Positions 24,385-33,955 are shown, counted from the stretch's first letter. The stretch is 45,485 nt of DNA from Chloroflexi bacterium SZAS-1 (GCA_018266315.1 JAFEAS010000158.1:1-45485); one strand, 5' to 3'. The notes: generated by a model from the letters alone, not told the origin. A program made the numbers and translations.

Positions 24385-24618
24385 CGATAGAGATTCACGA
24401 AGGTGGTGGGCGAACGTTGCACGAGCAATGAATAAATAGCTTTGGTGATTCGATAGAATCATACACCAGACACAGCGAAATTGCTATAGCCTCTAGCAGA
24501 TCTTTCTATAAGACTTCTGGCATGTGTAACGGGTTTAGTGCAGCGTCGTGTACTGTAGAGTAAAAGCGAAGCGGGCACGCCTAAAAGATGTGTAGAGTTC
24601 CTGCTGTTGGCACTGCGT

Positions 24619-24696
24619 AGCGGCAGAACTACCCCGGTTCTGCCGCTGCATTGTGTGCACTGCACCAAAGGTTATGAAGCGTTCGCGTCTTTACAG
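24619..24696 (-). repeat. 3' hairpin and conserved tail block, copy 2
   Basis: An 11-bp perfect stem AGCGGCAGAAC/GTTCTGCCGCT (24619-24629 with 24637-24647), then sequence identical to copy 1 as far as 24696 apart from the 5-nt indel. The last 25 bp lie inside the second kinase gene and encode its final residues and stop. The hairpin probably serves as transcript 3' end, although no U-run follows. Confidence 0.85.
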
Positions 24697-27600
24697 TTGG
24701 TGGTTGGTAAATTGTACAGCTGCTGCTGTTCGCAGGTAAGCTCAGGGAAGGCGCGATTAGCTTTCGCCCAGGCAATAATTTCCGATAGCTGCTCCACCCG
24801 CCAGATACGCGTCGTGCCATCTGCCGATGCCGAAATCAGGCGTTTGTCGTTCGGGGTAAAGACGAGCTTATTCACGCCGCGGGCATGGCCCAGGAAGCTG
24901 CGCACCTTCTGCTGAAGCTGTAAATCCCACAGCTCTACCTCGCCCTCAACCGACATTGCCACAAAGCGGCCATCTGCCGAAATTGCCACCGCCGTCACCT
25001 GGGCGGATTGGGGCGGCGAGGTATAGGTGCGCTTGCCGGTGCTGAGATCCCACACAATAAATTTCGTACCAGTTGTACCGGCTACCAAGAACTTGCCATC
25101 GGGCGTCATGGCGAGCTGGGTTGATTTCCCGTCTTTGGCCAAATCCAGCTCGCCAGTTTTCTTGCCGGTTTCGAGATCATAGACCAAAATCTTCGCGCCA
25201 GCGCCAGTCGAGGCATAAATCTGCTTGCCATCGGGCGTGATGACAAGCGAGTTAATTGAGTCGTGGCGTACCTTATCCACCATCACGTCAGTGACTTTGT
25301 AGAGCGGCTCGCCGCTCGCGACATCCCAGACGATCATGCTAATGTTTTTTAAGTCCGGGTCGGTTACGCGCTTGTCGCTGTAATCATCGCCGCCAGGAAT
25401 GATCTGGCCGGTCACGACGCGCTTACCATCGGGTGTGAAGACGATGCTATTGAAGCCAAAGGCCTTGAACTTGAAAATTTTCTCGATCTGCTGCGTTTGC
25501 AGGTTGGTCATGATGAGCGCACCATCGGCCTTGCCGCCGCCACTGAGCAAGAATTTGCCATCGGGGCTGAGGGCTACCGCGCTCACAGCGCGCTCGTGCC
25601 AGCGCAAATCGATTGGGTTGCCGGTTGGCTGGTCATCCTTCAAGTTCCATACTCGCAACAGGCCGTCGTCGATACCGTTGGCGATCAGGCTGGCATCGCT
25701 ACTAACGCTGATGTCTTTCACCTCGGTGGGGGCAAGCAGGCGCACGGCTTCGGCACCATTGGCTAGATCCCATACGCGGATGGTTTTATCGGCTGAGCCT
25801 GAAAGCGCGTGCTTGCTATCTTTGCTGAACACCGCCTGGCGAATATAGCCGCCATGGCCACTCAGCACCGTCAGCGGAATATCTTTCTCCAGATCCCAGA
25901 CGATGACCTTATTATCGCCGCCGCCCGAGATCGCCTGTGTGCCCGTGCGATTCACGCCGACATAATACACGGTGCCCTTATGCCCGCGCAGCCGATCCAC
26001 CACCTGGCCGGTCGTTAGATCCCACTTAATAATCTCGCCCGCCGCACCGCCGCTGATGATATAGCGGTCGCCGGGGATCACCGCTACGCCACGCAGCTCG
26101 GCTTTATTCGGGTCTTGCAGCTTCTGTACAACCTGGCCGGTATCGGCATCCCACTGAATCAGCGTGGTATCTTCCGAAGTAGAGAAGGCATACTTGCCAT
26201 CGGAGTTGAACGTCACCAGGTTCGCTTCCTGAGTATGCCCGCCGCTGAACACGCGCGTAGGCGTTTCGCACACCTGGGCGCTGGGCGTAGCACAATCAAT
26301 ATCCCACAGCTTCAGCGTAAAGTCGGAGTTGGCTGTGATGAATTGATTGTGATTCGGGCGCACGGCAATGCCCTTCACCTCGAAGTTCTTGGCCGTGAAG
26401 CCCGCTGTATCGGTGAAAATTCGCGTGGGCGTATTGCAATCGGTGGGCGATGGCGTTGCGCAGCTGATGTCCCACAGACGCACCGTGCCATCTTCGGCGG
26501 CGGTGAGCACGCGCTTGCCATCGGGCAAGAAGGCGACCTCGCGCAGGCGGCCCGGGTGCCCAATGAAGCGCTTAATCTCTTTGCCGGTTTTGAGATCCCA
26601 CAGAATGCCAACTTGGTCGTTGCGCCCGCCGGCAAACGCCATTGTTTCATCGGGGCTATACACTACGCTATTGATTACATCAGTGAAACCGCGCTGCGCG
26701 CCTTTTTCGTCGGTGTAACCTGCTAGCACCATGCGTGCGCCAGGATTGTATACCACGCTCGCCAGTACCTGCTCGGCCAGCGAGCTGGGGTTGGGCTGCT
26801 GGGCGGCGGTCAGTGCTAGCTCGCCCGCCAGGTCTATATTACCCTGGTTGTAGGCAGCTTGCGCGCCCTGGGTAAGCGCCAAGCCCTGGGCCTCGGCCTG
26901 AGCGGCTGCCGCTTCCTGGGCTTTCTGGTCGGCACGCTGGGCATTGGCTTGCGCCTGCTGAGCGTTCAGTTCGGCCTGCTGGGCGTTGGCCTGGGCCTGG
27001 CTGCGCTGGCTGAATGCAAAAATTGAGAGCAGAATACCCGCGATGGCTGCGACACTTGCCACGCCTACTAGCGCGCGCAAAAACTGCTTCGAGCGCGCTT
27101 CGAGCCGCGCCTCGCGTGCTGCCCGCGCAGTTTCGGCGGCCTGGCGCTCGTCGCGCGCGGCGATACTCGCCGCCAGGTATGCCTGTTCCTCGGCGTTCAG
27201 CGCGAGGGGTGTTTCGCGCGCCCAGCCTTCCAGCTGATCGAGGCGCGCGCCACTCGCCAGGAAGCTCTTTTCCTGCCCACTGGCAGCCCATTCGGTGGCG
27301 GCAGTGGCCAGGCGGCGTTGCTGGCGCACATCTTCCCGGCTAGCATCGAGCCAGTTGCGCAGCCGCCCCCAGGTGCGAATCAGCGCCTCGTGGGCAACTT
27401 CTACCGTTGGGGCGCGGGTTTGCGGATCGACATCGAGCGTGAGCAGGCGGTATTGCACAAAGGTATCGATGACCTTGTCGATTGCGGCGGCATTCCCGCC
27501 AACTGGCAGCAGCTCGGTGCGCCGAACACGCCGCCGGGTGTCTTCGACGCCTTCGCCCAGGGTTACCAGCCGCAGAAACAGCTGCTGGGCGACGGCTTGT

Positions 27601-29465
27601 CCTTCGGCATCCAGCCCGGTAAATAGCTCTTCGGCGCGCCGGGCCAATGCGCCTAGCACGCCGCCACTGCCCTGGTATGGGGTAAGCGTCAGTGTGCGCC
27701 CGTTACGCCGTTCGAACACTTCGGTGAGGGCGTATTGCAGCAATGGCAGTGCGCCAGGCTGCTCGCCTACGTCGCTCACAATTGCCTCGACCAGCTCGCC
27801 ATCCACGCGCAACCCGGCGCGCTCGGCAGGCTGCACAATCGCAGCGCGCAGCTCTTCTTCGGTTAAGGGAATAACCACCTCGGTGCGCGCGCGCATGAGC
27901 GCACTCAGCCCGGGGTACAGCAATGGCCGGTCATAGAAGTCGGCACGCAGGGTTGCAATGACGCGCACCCGGCTATAGGGGTCGGTTACGGCGTTGATCA
28001 GAGTATCGAGGAACAGTGTACGTGCCGCCTCGTCTTCAACCTGCGTAAACACTTCCTCAAACTGGTCGATTACCAGTACGACCTCGGTCTCATCGCCGCC
28101 GGGCACTACCTGATCGACAACCCGTAGCAATCCGCCCGCATCGAGCGACAGCGGTTCAACCAGGTTGTTGGGCGGATCGACGGCGATCCGCAGCAGAGCC
28201 TGGGCCAATTCTTCCATTGGCTGGTGGCCGGGGAAGAATTCCAGCACATACCACTTATCCGAACCGGGCAGTGCGCCGTGCTTGAGGGCTGGCACCAGGC
28301 CAGCGCGCACCACGCTCGATTTGCCCGAGCCGCTGGGGCCAACCACTGCCAGGAAACGCTGGTAGGGCACGTTTTCTTTCAGGCGCGCCAGCAGCGCCTC
28401 AATCAGGGCATCGCGGCCAAAGAAGTCGGCGGCGTCGGCTTCCTGAAAGGCGCGCAAGCCTTTGTACGGGTTTTCGTACACTGCTGCGTCGCCGACTGGC
28501 TCGAAGAAGGTTGGCAGGTAAATAATATTCGTCTCGTAGGTGGAACGTCGCCCGCCGCTGATGCGGCCGCCCGTGCCTGTGCCCGAAGATGGGGTAGGCG
28601 TAGCGCCACTACCCGCAGGCGGCCAGGCGGTTGTGCTGCTTGGGGCCATGCCGAGCGCCTGTTTTAGCTCGCTGATCAGTGTCGCCACGTCGGTATAGCG
28701 GTCTTCGGGACGCTTGGCCGTAGCCTTCTGAATGACATCGTTCACTGCATCCGAAAGCGCGGAGTGGCGTGGCACCGGCTCGTTGATATGCTTGAACATG
28801 AGCGCAATTGGGGTGGGAGCCTGAAATGGCAGTGTGCCGGTGAGGATTTCGTAGAGCATCACGCCCAGCGAGTAGATGTCGGTTTGTGGGGTAATAGTAT
28901 CGGCTTTCACCTGCTCGGGCGAGATATAGGCGGGCGAACCAACCACACTGGTCTGGTCGGTCTGGTATGGCGATACTTTCTTGCCCAGGTCTTTGGCAAT
29001 GCCGAAATCGGCCAGGTAGGCATTCCCATCATCGTCGAGCAGAATATTGGCGGGCTTGAGATCGCGGTGGATGACATGGCGCCGGTGTGCCGCTGCCAGC
29101 GCGCCGCCAATCTGGTCGAGGAGCCGCCCGAGCTGCTCGGTTGCAATCGGCCCACGCTGGAGCGCATCGAGCAGGCTGCCGCCGCGTAGCCAGCGCATTA
29201 CCAGGTACGCCCCATCGGGCTCGCGCCAGTAATCGTAGAGCGGCACGATGTACGGGTGTTCCAGCCGCGCTACTAGCTGCGCTTCCGACTCGAAGCGCCG
29301 GATGAACTCGGGGTGGTTGGCGTACTGGGGCAGAATGATCTTGATCGCTACATCACGGCCAACCTGAGCCTGGTAGGCGCGATACACCACGCCATAGCCG
29401 CCTTCGCCTAGCGTTTCCCGCAGCTCATACCCCTTCACCACCTGCGATAATCGTTCCTCGATCAT
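24672..29465 (-). CDS. Ser/Thr kinase - nSTAND ATPase - WD40 repeat protein (copy 2)
   Basis: A 1597-residue paralogue of the downstream gene with the same domain order. The kinase (1-270) has GEGGYG 20-25, K42, HRD 133-135 and DFG 153-155; the linker is Gly/Ser/Thr/Pro-rich. The nSTAND1 ATPase has Walker A GPSGSGKSS at 376-384 and Walker B VVLVIDQFEEVF. A membrane helix (ALVGVASVAAIAGILLSIFAF) and an Ala/Gln coiled coil follow, then WD40 repeats that are more divergent than in copy 1, two of them with inserted CATPSPTDC/CATPSAQVC loops. ATG 29465 is chosen since GGAGGG lies about 7 bases ahead. It ends LPTTNCKDANAS. Both copies share the same strand and upstream control block, so they arose by tandem duplication and then diverged, mostly in the sensor half. 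Confidence 0.93.
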   Translation of the reverse strand: MIEERLSQVVKGYELRETLGEGGYGVVYRAYQAQVGRDVAIKIILPQYANHPEFIRRFESEAQLVARLEHPYIVPLYDYWREPDGAYLVMRWLRGGSLLDALQRGPIATEQLGRLLDQIGGALAAAHRRHVIHRDLKPANILLDDDGNAYLADFGIAKDLGKKVSPYQTDQTSVVGSPAYISPEQVKADTITPQTDIYSLGVMLYEILTGTLPFQAPTPIALMFKHINEPVPRHSALSDAVNDVIQKATAKRPEDRYTDVATLISELKQALGMAPSSTTAWPPAGSGATPTPSSGTGTGGRISGGRRSTYETNIIYLPTFFEPVGDAAVYENPYKGLRAFQEADAADFFGRDALIEALLARLKENVPYQRFLAVVGPSGSGKSSVVRAGLVPALKHGALPGSDKWYVLEFFPGHQPMEELAQALLRIAVDPPNNLVEPLSLDAGGLLRVVDQVVPGGDETEVVLVIDQFEEVFTQVEDEAARTLFLDTLINAVTDPYSRVRVIATLRADFYDRPLLYPGLSALMRARTEVVIPLTEEELRAAIVQPAERAGLRVDGELVEAIVSDVGEQPGALPLLQYALTEVFERRNGRTLTLTPYQGSGGVLGALARRAEELFTGLDAEGQAVAQQLFLRLVTLGEGVEDTRRRVRRTELLPVGGNAAAIDKVIDTFVQYRLLTLDVDPQTRAPTVEVAHEALIRTWGRLRNWLDASREDVRQQRRLATAATEWAASGQEKSFLASGARLDQLEGWARETPLALNAEEQAYLAASIAARDERQAAETARAAREARLEARSKQFLRALVGVASVAAIAGILLSIFAFSQRSQAQANAQQAELNAQQAQANAQRADQKAQEAAAAQAEAQGLALTQGAQAAYNQGNIDLAGELALTAAQQPNPSSLAEQVLASVVYNPGARMVLAGYTDEKGAQRGFTDVINSVVYSPDETMAFAGGRNDQVGILWDLKTGKEIKRFIGHPGRLREVAFLPDGKRVLTAAEDGTVRLWDISCATPSPTDCNTPTRIFTDTAGFTAKNFEVKGIAVRPNHNQFITANSDFTLKLWDIDCATPSAQVCETPTRVFSGGHTQEANLVTFNSDGKYAFSTSEDTTLIQWDADTGQVVQKLQDPNKAELRGVAVIPGDRYIISGGAAGEIIKWDLTTGQVVDRLRGHKGTVYYVGVNRTGTQAISGGGDNKVIVWDLEKDIPLTVLSGHGGYIRQAVFSKDSKHALSGSADKTIRVWDLANGAEAVRLLAPTEVKDISVSSDASLIANGIDDGLLRVWNLKDDQPTGNPIDLRWHERAVSAVALSPDGKFLLSGGGKADGALIMTNLQTQQIEKIFKFKAFGFNSIVFTPDGKRVVTGQIIPGGDDYSDKRVTDPDLKNISMIVWDVASGEPLYKVTDVMVDKVRHDSINSLVITPDGKQIYASTGAGAKILVYDLETGKKTGELDLAKDGKSTQLAMTPDGKFLVAGTTGTKFIVWDLSTGKRTYTSPPQSAQVTAVAISADGRFVAMSVEGEVELWDLQLQQKVRSFLGHARGVNKLVFTPNDKRLISASADGTTRIWRVEQLSEIIAWAKANRAFPELTCEQQQLYNLPTTNCKDANAS

Positions 29466-29574
29466 ATGGCAACCCTCCAACAACGCCAGGGCGGTGGCTG
29501 CCAGAAAACACTAGCAGAATCATCCGCGCCTACAATCTATCGTCCTCTGCGCCAGGTCGCTATGAATTGATGCT

Positions 29575-29603
29575 ATTTTAGCGGGAACCGCTCATATAGT
29601 GAA
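29575..29603 (-). promoter_or_regulatory. Likely promoter of giant kinase copy 2
   Basis: Minus strand -35 TTCACT (29598-29603), 17-bp spacer, -10 TAAAAT (29575-29580), within the block conserved with the upstream region of copy 1. The remainder of 29466-29761 holds no gene that I can support. Confidence 0.5.
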
Positions 29604-29761
29604 CGTTGCAGAATGATCGTTTTGGTGAGTGAGGATTGACTGAGCGCTGATCAGGATATAACTATGGTTGTTTCGAGCTTACCATACACAAGGTGCAGCA
29701 GGTACGCCACCGCCATATGATGTAGATTATAATGGCACAGCTTTGAAGGAACGAGGAACGA

Positions 29762-29794
29762 AAAACAGGCACACAACATCGTTGTATGCCTGTT
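29762..29794 (-). terminator. Terminator of tRNA-Gly
   Basis: On the minus strand a 13-bp stem (one mismatch) ACAGGCATACAAC/GTTGTGTGCCTGT with a 3-base loop, followed by TTTTCG, directly after the CCA end. Confidence 0.85.
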
Positions 29795-29796
29795 AA

Positions 29797-29872
29797 TGGA
29801 GCGGGAGACGGGGTTCGAACCCGCGACCTGCACCTTGGCAAGGTGCCGCTCTACCAACTGAGCCACTCCCGC
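29797..29872 (-). tRNA. tRNA-Gly (anticodon GCC)
   Basis: A canonical cloverleaf on the minus strand. The acceptor stem is GCGGGAG/CTCCCGC and the D arm has GGCTCAGTTGGTAGAGC. The anticodon loop CTTGCCAAG gives GCC, which reads GGC/GGU. The T arm is GCGGGTTCGAACCCCGT, the discriminator U, and CCA is encoded (29797-29799). Its UCCA end matches the UGGA bulge of the glyQS T-box at 37411-37415. Confidence 0.97.
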
Positions 29873-29887
29873 ATTAACACGCGGGGA

Positions 29888-29916
29888 AGTATAGCATAGG
29901 TTATTGATTTGTGCAA
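29888..29916 (-). promoter_or_regulatory. Promoter of tRNA-Gly
   Basis: Minus strand -35 TTGCAC (29911-29916), 17-bp spacer, -10 TATACT (29888-29893), with the same CTATGCTATACT context as the glyQS promoter. Confidence 0.75.
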
Positions 29917-29987
29917 ATGCTTACACCCCCACTGATCGTGCTGCGGCAGGCAAACACCCCGACTATGTATCCCGGGTCATAAGAAAT

Positions 29988-30016
29988 ACGACACCCCACT
30001 CAAGATTAGGTACAAT
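29988..30016 (+). promoter_or_regulatory. Possible mmsA promoter
   Basis: -35-like ACGACA (29988-29993), 17-bp spacer, -10 TACAAT (30011-30016), with the start about 37 bp before the ATG. The -35 is weak. Confidence 0.4.
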
Positions 30017-30059
30017 AGCACTCATACGCTCGTCGCTCGATATCTAGAAGGAGGCTTTT

Positions 30060-31535
30060 ATGGTTGTCGAACAGCTCGCCAACTACATCAATGGCGCATT
30101 TCAGCCCTCGCACGCCAGCGACTTTCTGGATGTGCGCAACCCGGCCACAGCCGAAACCCTTGTGCGTGTGCCAGTAACTCCGCGCGCCGAGGTCGATGCT
30201 GCTGCCCAGGCCGCACTCGCCGCCTGGGATGGCTGGCGACGCACACCCGCGCTTGAGCGCATTCAATATCTTTTCAAGCTGAAAAACCTGCTCGAAGAGC
30301 ACTACAAAGACATTGCGCGCATTATCACGCAGGAATGTGGCAAAACCCTGGCCGAGGCCGAAGCCGAAATGCGCCGTGGTATCGAAAATGTGGAAGTCGC
30401 TTGCGGTATCCCCATGCTCATACAGGGCTACAACAACGAAGATATTGCTAGCGGTATCGATGAGCACATGTTCCGCCAGCCGGTCGGCGTGGTCGCGGCG
30501 ATTACGCCGTTCAACTTTCCAGGCATGATTCCATTGTGGTTTATGCCCTACGCGGTGGCTTGCGGCAACTGCTTCATTCTCAAGCCCTCGGAAAAGGTGC
30601 CGCTAACCAGCGCCCGGCTGGCCGCGCTGATTGACCAGGCCGGGTTCCCCAAGGGCGTGTTCCAGGTGGTGAATGGCGCGAAAGAAACCGTTGACGCGAT
30701 TCTCGATCATCCCGCTATTCGCGCAGTGTCGTTTGTGGGCTCGACTGCGGTGGCGCGCTATGTGTACAGCCGGGCCACCGCCAACGGCAAGCGGGCGCAG
30801 TGCCAGGGTGGCGCGAAAAACCCGGTGATTGTGCTGCCCGATGCCGATATGGATATGACCACCAAGATTGTGGCCGATGCGTCGTTTGGCTGCGCGGGCC
30901 AGCGCTGCCTGGCCTCGTCGATCGCGATTACAGTGGGTGAGGCACGCGATATGTTTCGTGAGAGCATTGCCGATGCGGCGGCCTCACGCACCGTGGGCTA
31001 TGGGCTCGACCCGAGCGTGGAGATGGGGCCAGTGATTACGCACGAAAGCCGCCAGCGCATTGAAATGCTGATTGGCAAGGGGGCGAGCGAAGGTGCCAAC
31101 GTGCTGGTGGATGGCCGCACCCCGGCGATTGCAGGCTATGAGCAGGGGTTCTTTGTACGACCCACAATTCTCGATAACGTTGACCCCAGCAGCGAAATTG
31201 CCAAGACCGAGATTTTCGGCCCGGTGCTAAGCCTGATGCATGTCGAAACAATTGACGATGCGATTGCGCTGGTGAATAGCGGTAGCTACGGGAATATGGC
31301 TTGTGTGTTCACTAACAGCGGCCCGGCGGCGCGCAAGTTTCGCTACGAGGCGCGGGCGGGCAACATTGGCATTAATGTCGGTGTTGCCGCGCCGATGGCA
31401 TTTTTCCCGTTTTCGGGCTGGAAAGAGAGCTTCTTCGGCGATCTGCACGCGCAGGGGCGGCACGGCGTCGAATTTTATACCGAAACCAAGGTAGTGGTAG
31501 AGCGCTGGCCGAAGGAGTGGAGCCGTAAGTTCTAA
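30060..31535 (+). CDS. mmsA: Methylmalonate-semialdehyde dehydrogenase (CoA-acylating)
   Basis: A 491-residue aldehyde dehydrogenase of the MmsA/IolA group. [23 protein letters not shown] is the typical start; the NAD-binding part has [20 protein letters not shown] and [12 protein letters not shown], and the nucleophile is C283 in [33 protein letters not shown] is diagnostic of this subfamily, where the usual catalytic glutamate motif is missing. It turns (methyl)malonate semialdehyde into propionyl-/acetyl-CoA in valine or inositol breakdown. GAAGGAGG precedes the ATG. It stands alone, with no valine or inositol genes beside it. Confidence 0.93.
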   Translation: MVVEQLANYINGAFQPSHASDFLDVRNPATAETLVRVPVTPRAEVDAAAQAALAAWDGWRRTPALERIQYLFKLKNLLEEHYKDIARIITQECGKTLAEAEAEMRRGIENVEVACGIPMLIQGYNNEDIASGIDEHMFRQPVGVVAAITPFNFPGMIPLWFMPYAVACGNCFILKPSEKVPLTSARLAALIDQAGFPKGVFQVVNGAKETVDAILDHPAIRAVSFVGSTAVARYVYSRATANGKRAQCQGGAKNPVIVLPDADMDMTTKIVADASFGCAGQRCLASSIAITVGEARDMFRESIADAAASRTVGYGLDPSVEMGPVITHESRQRIEMLIGKGASEGANVLVDGRTPAIAGYEQGFFVRPTILDNVDPSSEIAKTEIFGPVLSLMHVETIDDAIALVNSGSYGNMACVFTNSGPAARKFRYEARAGNIGINVGVAAPMAFFPFSGWKESFFGDLHAQGRHGVEFYTETKVVVERWPKEWSRKF

Positions 31536-31688
31536 TCATTTTCGCCCAGCTCGTGTACCGCGCGGCTGATGCGAAGATGGTGAAGGCTTGCGCCACTAGC
31601 ATTTTTCATTTGCGGCAGCATTTGAGTTAGTACGCGTGTCCTGTTGTACCAAATTGGCGGTGTATCAATTAGGTTGTTATATCGTAGG

Positions 31689-31727
31689 GTTCGGGGGCGG
31701 CGAAGCTGTCCCCGAACTTCCTTTTCT
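31689..31727 (+). terminator. Terminator candidate downstream of mmsA
   Basis: An 8-bp stem GTTCGGGG/CCCCGAAC (31689-31696, 31710-31717) followed by TTCCTTTTCT, 150 bp after the mmsA stop. A second imperfect hairpin (CGTGCGGTG ... CACCACACG) follows at about 31728-31760. The rest of the 566-bp gap 31536-32101 holds the palindromic element copy B and no gene. Confidence 0.55.
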
Positions 31728-31879
31728 CGTGCGGTGTCTAGTGTAACTGGGCACCACACGAGCTAAACCAAGTTATCAAAAGGATGTAGATTATTGATTA
31801 TTAAGAAGCTCTCCGCTACAATATTCATTAGGGCAAAATAAATCTACCCCTACGTAGTATGCCCTATGCCTATATATTT

Positions 31880-32009
31880 AGAGCTTTCGCTTACCCAGGC
31901 CACTTTTTCACTTTCGTGATGATGACATGCACCGAGCGCAGGTCATCACCAAGAAAAAGATCTAACGTACCATGCTGCCGCAGGCACAGGAGTGGCATGC
32001 GAAAGTCTT
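31880..32009 (-). repeat. Nested palindromic element, copy B
   Basis: In inverse orientation to copy A. Outer ends are AGAGCTTTCGCTTAC (left) and GCATGCGAAAGTCTT (right). Read on the minus strand it has the conserved block TGCCTGCGGCAGCATGGTAC and then a central hairpin GGTGATGACCTGCGC - TCG - GTGCATGTCATCATCAC. Length (130 bp) and order of parts match copy A (128 bp). Confidence 0.75.
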
Positions 32010-32101
32010 AATATTACAAAATGATATTACGCGTCCTTCAGCGCTTCTGCTTGCATATTTGAATATACACGCGGTCATGTCAGACAGACGATAGCCAAAC
32101 A

Positions 32102-33955
32102 ATGAATCTATATATCACGTTTTTATTATTGCTGGTGGTTTCAACCATCATTTCAGCCAGCTTGATCATCTATACGCTCCGCTTCCGGCATGTAGCCGGA
32201 GCATTGCCCTTTACCTTTATTCTAGTTGGCGAAGTGGCATGGATGATCGGGTACTGCGGCGAGTTATTGGCAAATACCCTTGTAGGGAAGATATTCTGGG
32301 ATAATATCCAGTTTACCGGGGTCGATATCAGTACCGCGAGCATATTATTATTTGCGCTGGTCTATACCCAGCACGAAACCTTTGCCCGCCGCCTGCTGCT
32401 ATTACTTAGTATCGAACCAATTGTCAACGCGGTTTTGGTATGGACTGATCCAATCCATCATTTGGTGCGCACTGCGGCAAAGCTCGATCTCCAGGGAGCA
32501 TTTCCTGCACTCGTATACTCTTATGGTTTCTGGATGTGGCTATCTATTATCTATGTATATGTGCTTAATATTGCCGCATTAGCTGTACTCATGCGCGAGC
32601 TACTATACTCGCGGCGCTTATACCAGCGCCAGGTACTGGCAGTGATGCTTGGGCTAGCTGTGCCGCTCGGCGGTGCGCTGTTTACTATCAGCCGGGCCGT
32701 GCCAATCGCTGGCATGCGCTCGCTCGATATTACCCCGATTACGTTTGCTATTGCGAATCCTATCATCGCCTGGGGCGTCTTCCGCTACCGTTTGCTGGCA
32801 ATGGTGCCTATCGCCCGGCACCAGGTAGTTGATCAGATGTCCGATGGCGTTATTGTGCTTGATAGTGATTTCCGCCTCGTCGACCTTAATCCGATTGCCT
32901 ATAGCGCGCTGTGTGTGCCGCCCGATCGTGCGATTGGGCAGCCTGCGAACATCGTAATGCCCGACTGGAATCACCTTTTTAACCAGTATCGGCATACGCC
33001 CACCGCCCGCGATGAGATTGCCTTCCAATATCAGGGCGAGCAATTCTATATCGAGCTTCAAATATCGCCATTGACTGACTGGCGCGGCAAGCCAAATGGT
33101 CGTCTCGTCGTGTGGCGCGATATTACTGAGCGCAAGCAGGTCGAGCTAGCCGTGCTGATGCAGAAGCAACAGCTGGAAAATCAAACCGTGGCGCTACAGC
33201 AAGCGAAAGAAGCCGCCGAAGCCGCTAGCCGTGCGAAAAGCGCCTTTCTCTCCACCATGAGCCACGAATTGCGAACACCGCTCACGGCTATTCTAGGGTA
33301 CACCGAGCTTCTTGAAACACAGCTTGTGGAAGGTGAATATGAGCAGATGCATAGTGATATTGAGTATGTCAAAATGGCGGGTTCGCATTTACTCAAACTA
33401 ATCAACAGCGTGCTCGAATATTCTAAGATCGAAGCCGGGAAGCTGATGCTGGCGCGTACCACGTTTGAGGTTGCTGATCTGGTGGATGAGCTAGTAGCGG
33501 TAGCGCGCCCATTGATCGAGCATAATCAGAACCTTTTCACGGTATGTATGGATCCTGGTATAGGCGTTATGGTGAATGATCAGCTGCGTGTGCGTCAGAT
33601 CGTATTGAACTTACTCTCGAACGCCGCTAAATTTACACAGCATGGCGAGGTACGGCTGCATGTTTTTCGCACCGGCAATACCGAATCGGGCACAAGTGAG
33701 CAAATTGTTTTTGAAGTAGCGGACACAGGCATTGGCCTTAGCGAAGCGGAAATAGCCCAGCTATTCCATGAATTTACGCAGGTAAATATACAGGGGCGGC
33801 AATCTGGAGGAACCGGGCTAGGTTTGGCGCTCAGCCGGAAGCTATGCCAGCTGATGGGCGGCGATATTACGGTAAGCAGTGAGCCAGGTGTTGGCTCGGT
33901 ATTCCGTGCCTGTATTCCTGCTCAGGCCGTCCTTTCCCTCGCCGAAGCAACCTAA
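32102..33955 (+). CDS. Membrane histidine kinase (7TM - PAS - HisKA - HATPase)
   Basis: A 617-residue sensor kinase. Residues 1-230 hold seven hydrophobic helices of the His_kinase 7TM type, including EVAWMIGYCGELLANTLVGKIFWDNIQFTG and YVYVLNIAALAVLM. A PAS domain follows (about 240-345, MSDGVIVLDSDFRLVDLNPIA ... WRDITERKQ), then a coiled coil. HisKA has H388 in FLSTMSHELRTPLTAIL; the ATPase has the N box VLNLLSNAAKFT, G1 DTGIGLSEAE and G2 GGTGLGLALS. It would phosphorylate a response regulator, but none is adjacent. It ends without a receiver. Confidence 0.93.
   Translation: MNLYITFLLLLVVSTIISASLIIYTLRFRHVAGALPFTFILVGEVAWMIGYCGELLANTLVGKIFWDNIQFTGVDISTASILLFALVYTQHETFARRLLLLLSIEPIVNAVLVWTDPIHHLVRTAAKLDLQGAFPALVYSYGFWMWLSIIYVYVLNIAALAVLMRELLYSRRLYQRQVLAVMLGLAVPLGGALFTISRAVPIAGMRSLDITPITFAIANPIIAWGVFRYRLLAMVPIARHQVVDQMSDGVIVLDSDFRLVDLNPIAYSALCVPPDRAIGQPANIVMPDWNHLFNQYRHTPTARDEIAFQYQGEQFYIELQISPLTDWRGKPNGRLVVWRDITERKQVELAVLMQKQQLENQTVALQQAKEAAEAASRAKSAFLSTMSHELRTPLTAILGYTELLETQLVEGEYEQMHSDIEYVKMAGSHLLKLINSVLEYSKIEAGKLMLARTTFEVADLVDELVAVARPLIEHNQNLFTVCMDPGIGVMVNDQLRVRQIVLNLLSNAAKFTQHGEVRLHVFRTGNTESGTSEQIVFEVADTGIGLSEAEIAQLFHEFTQVNIQGRQSGGTGLGLALSRKLCQLMGGDITVSSEPGVGSVFRACIPAQAVLSLAEAT

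Noticed and set aside
29651..29866. 71-residue ORF starting MAQLVERHLAKVQVAGSNPVSRS
   Set aside because: This is the translated tRNA-Gly and its flank, not a protein.
29939..29956. Possible remnant of the nested palindrome family (GCTGCGGCAGGCAAAC)
   Set aside because: Only one short arm-like match with no outer repeats or central hairpin; too little to call.
31728..31760. Second mmsA terminator or small regulatory hairpin
   Set aside because: Imperfect stem, no U-run and no conserved copy; mentioned with the terminator but not called separately.
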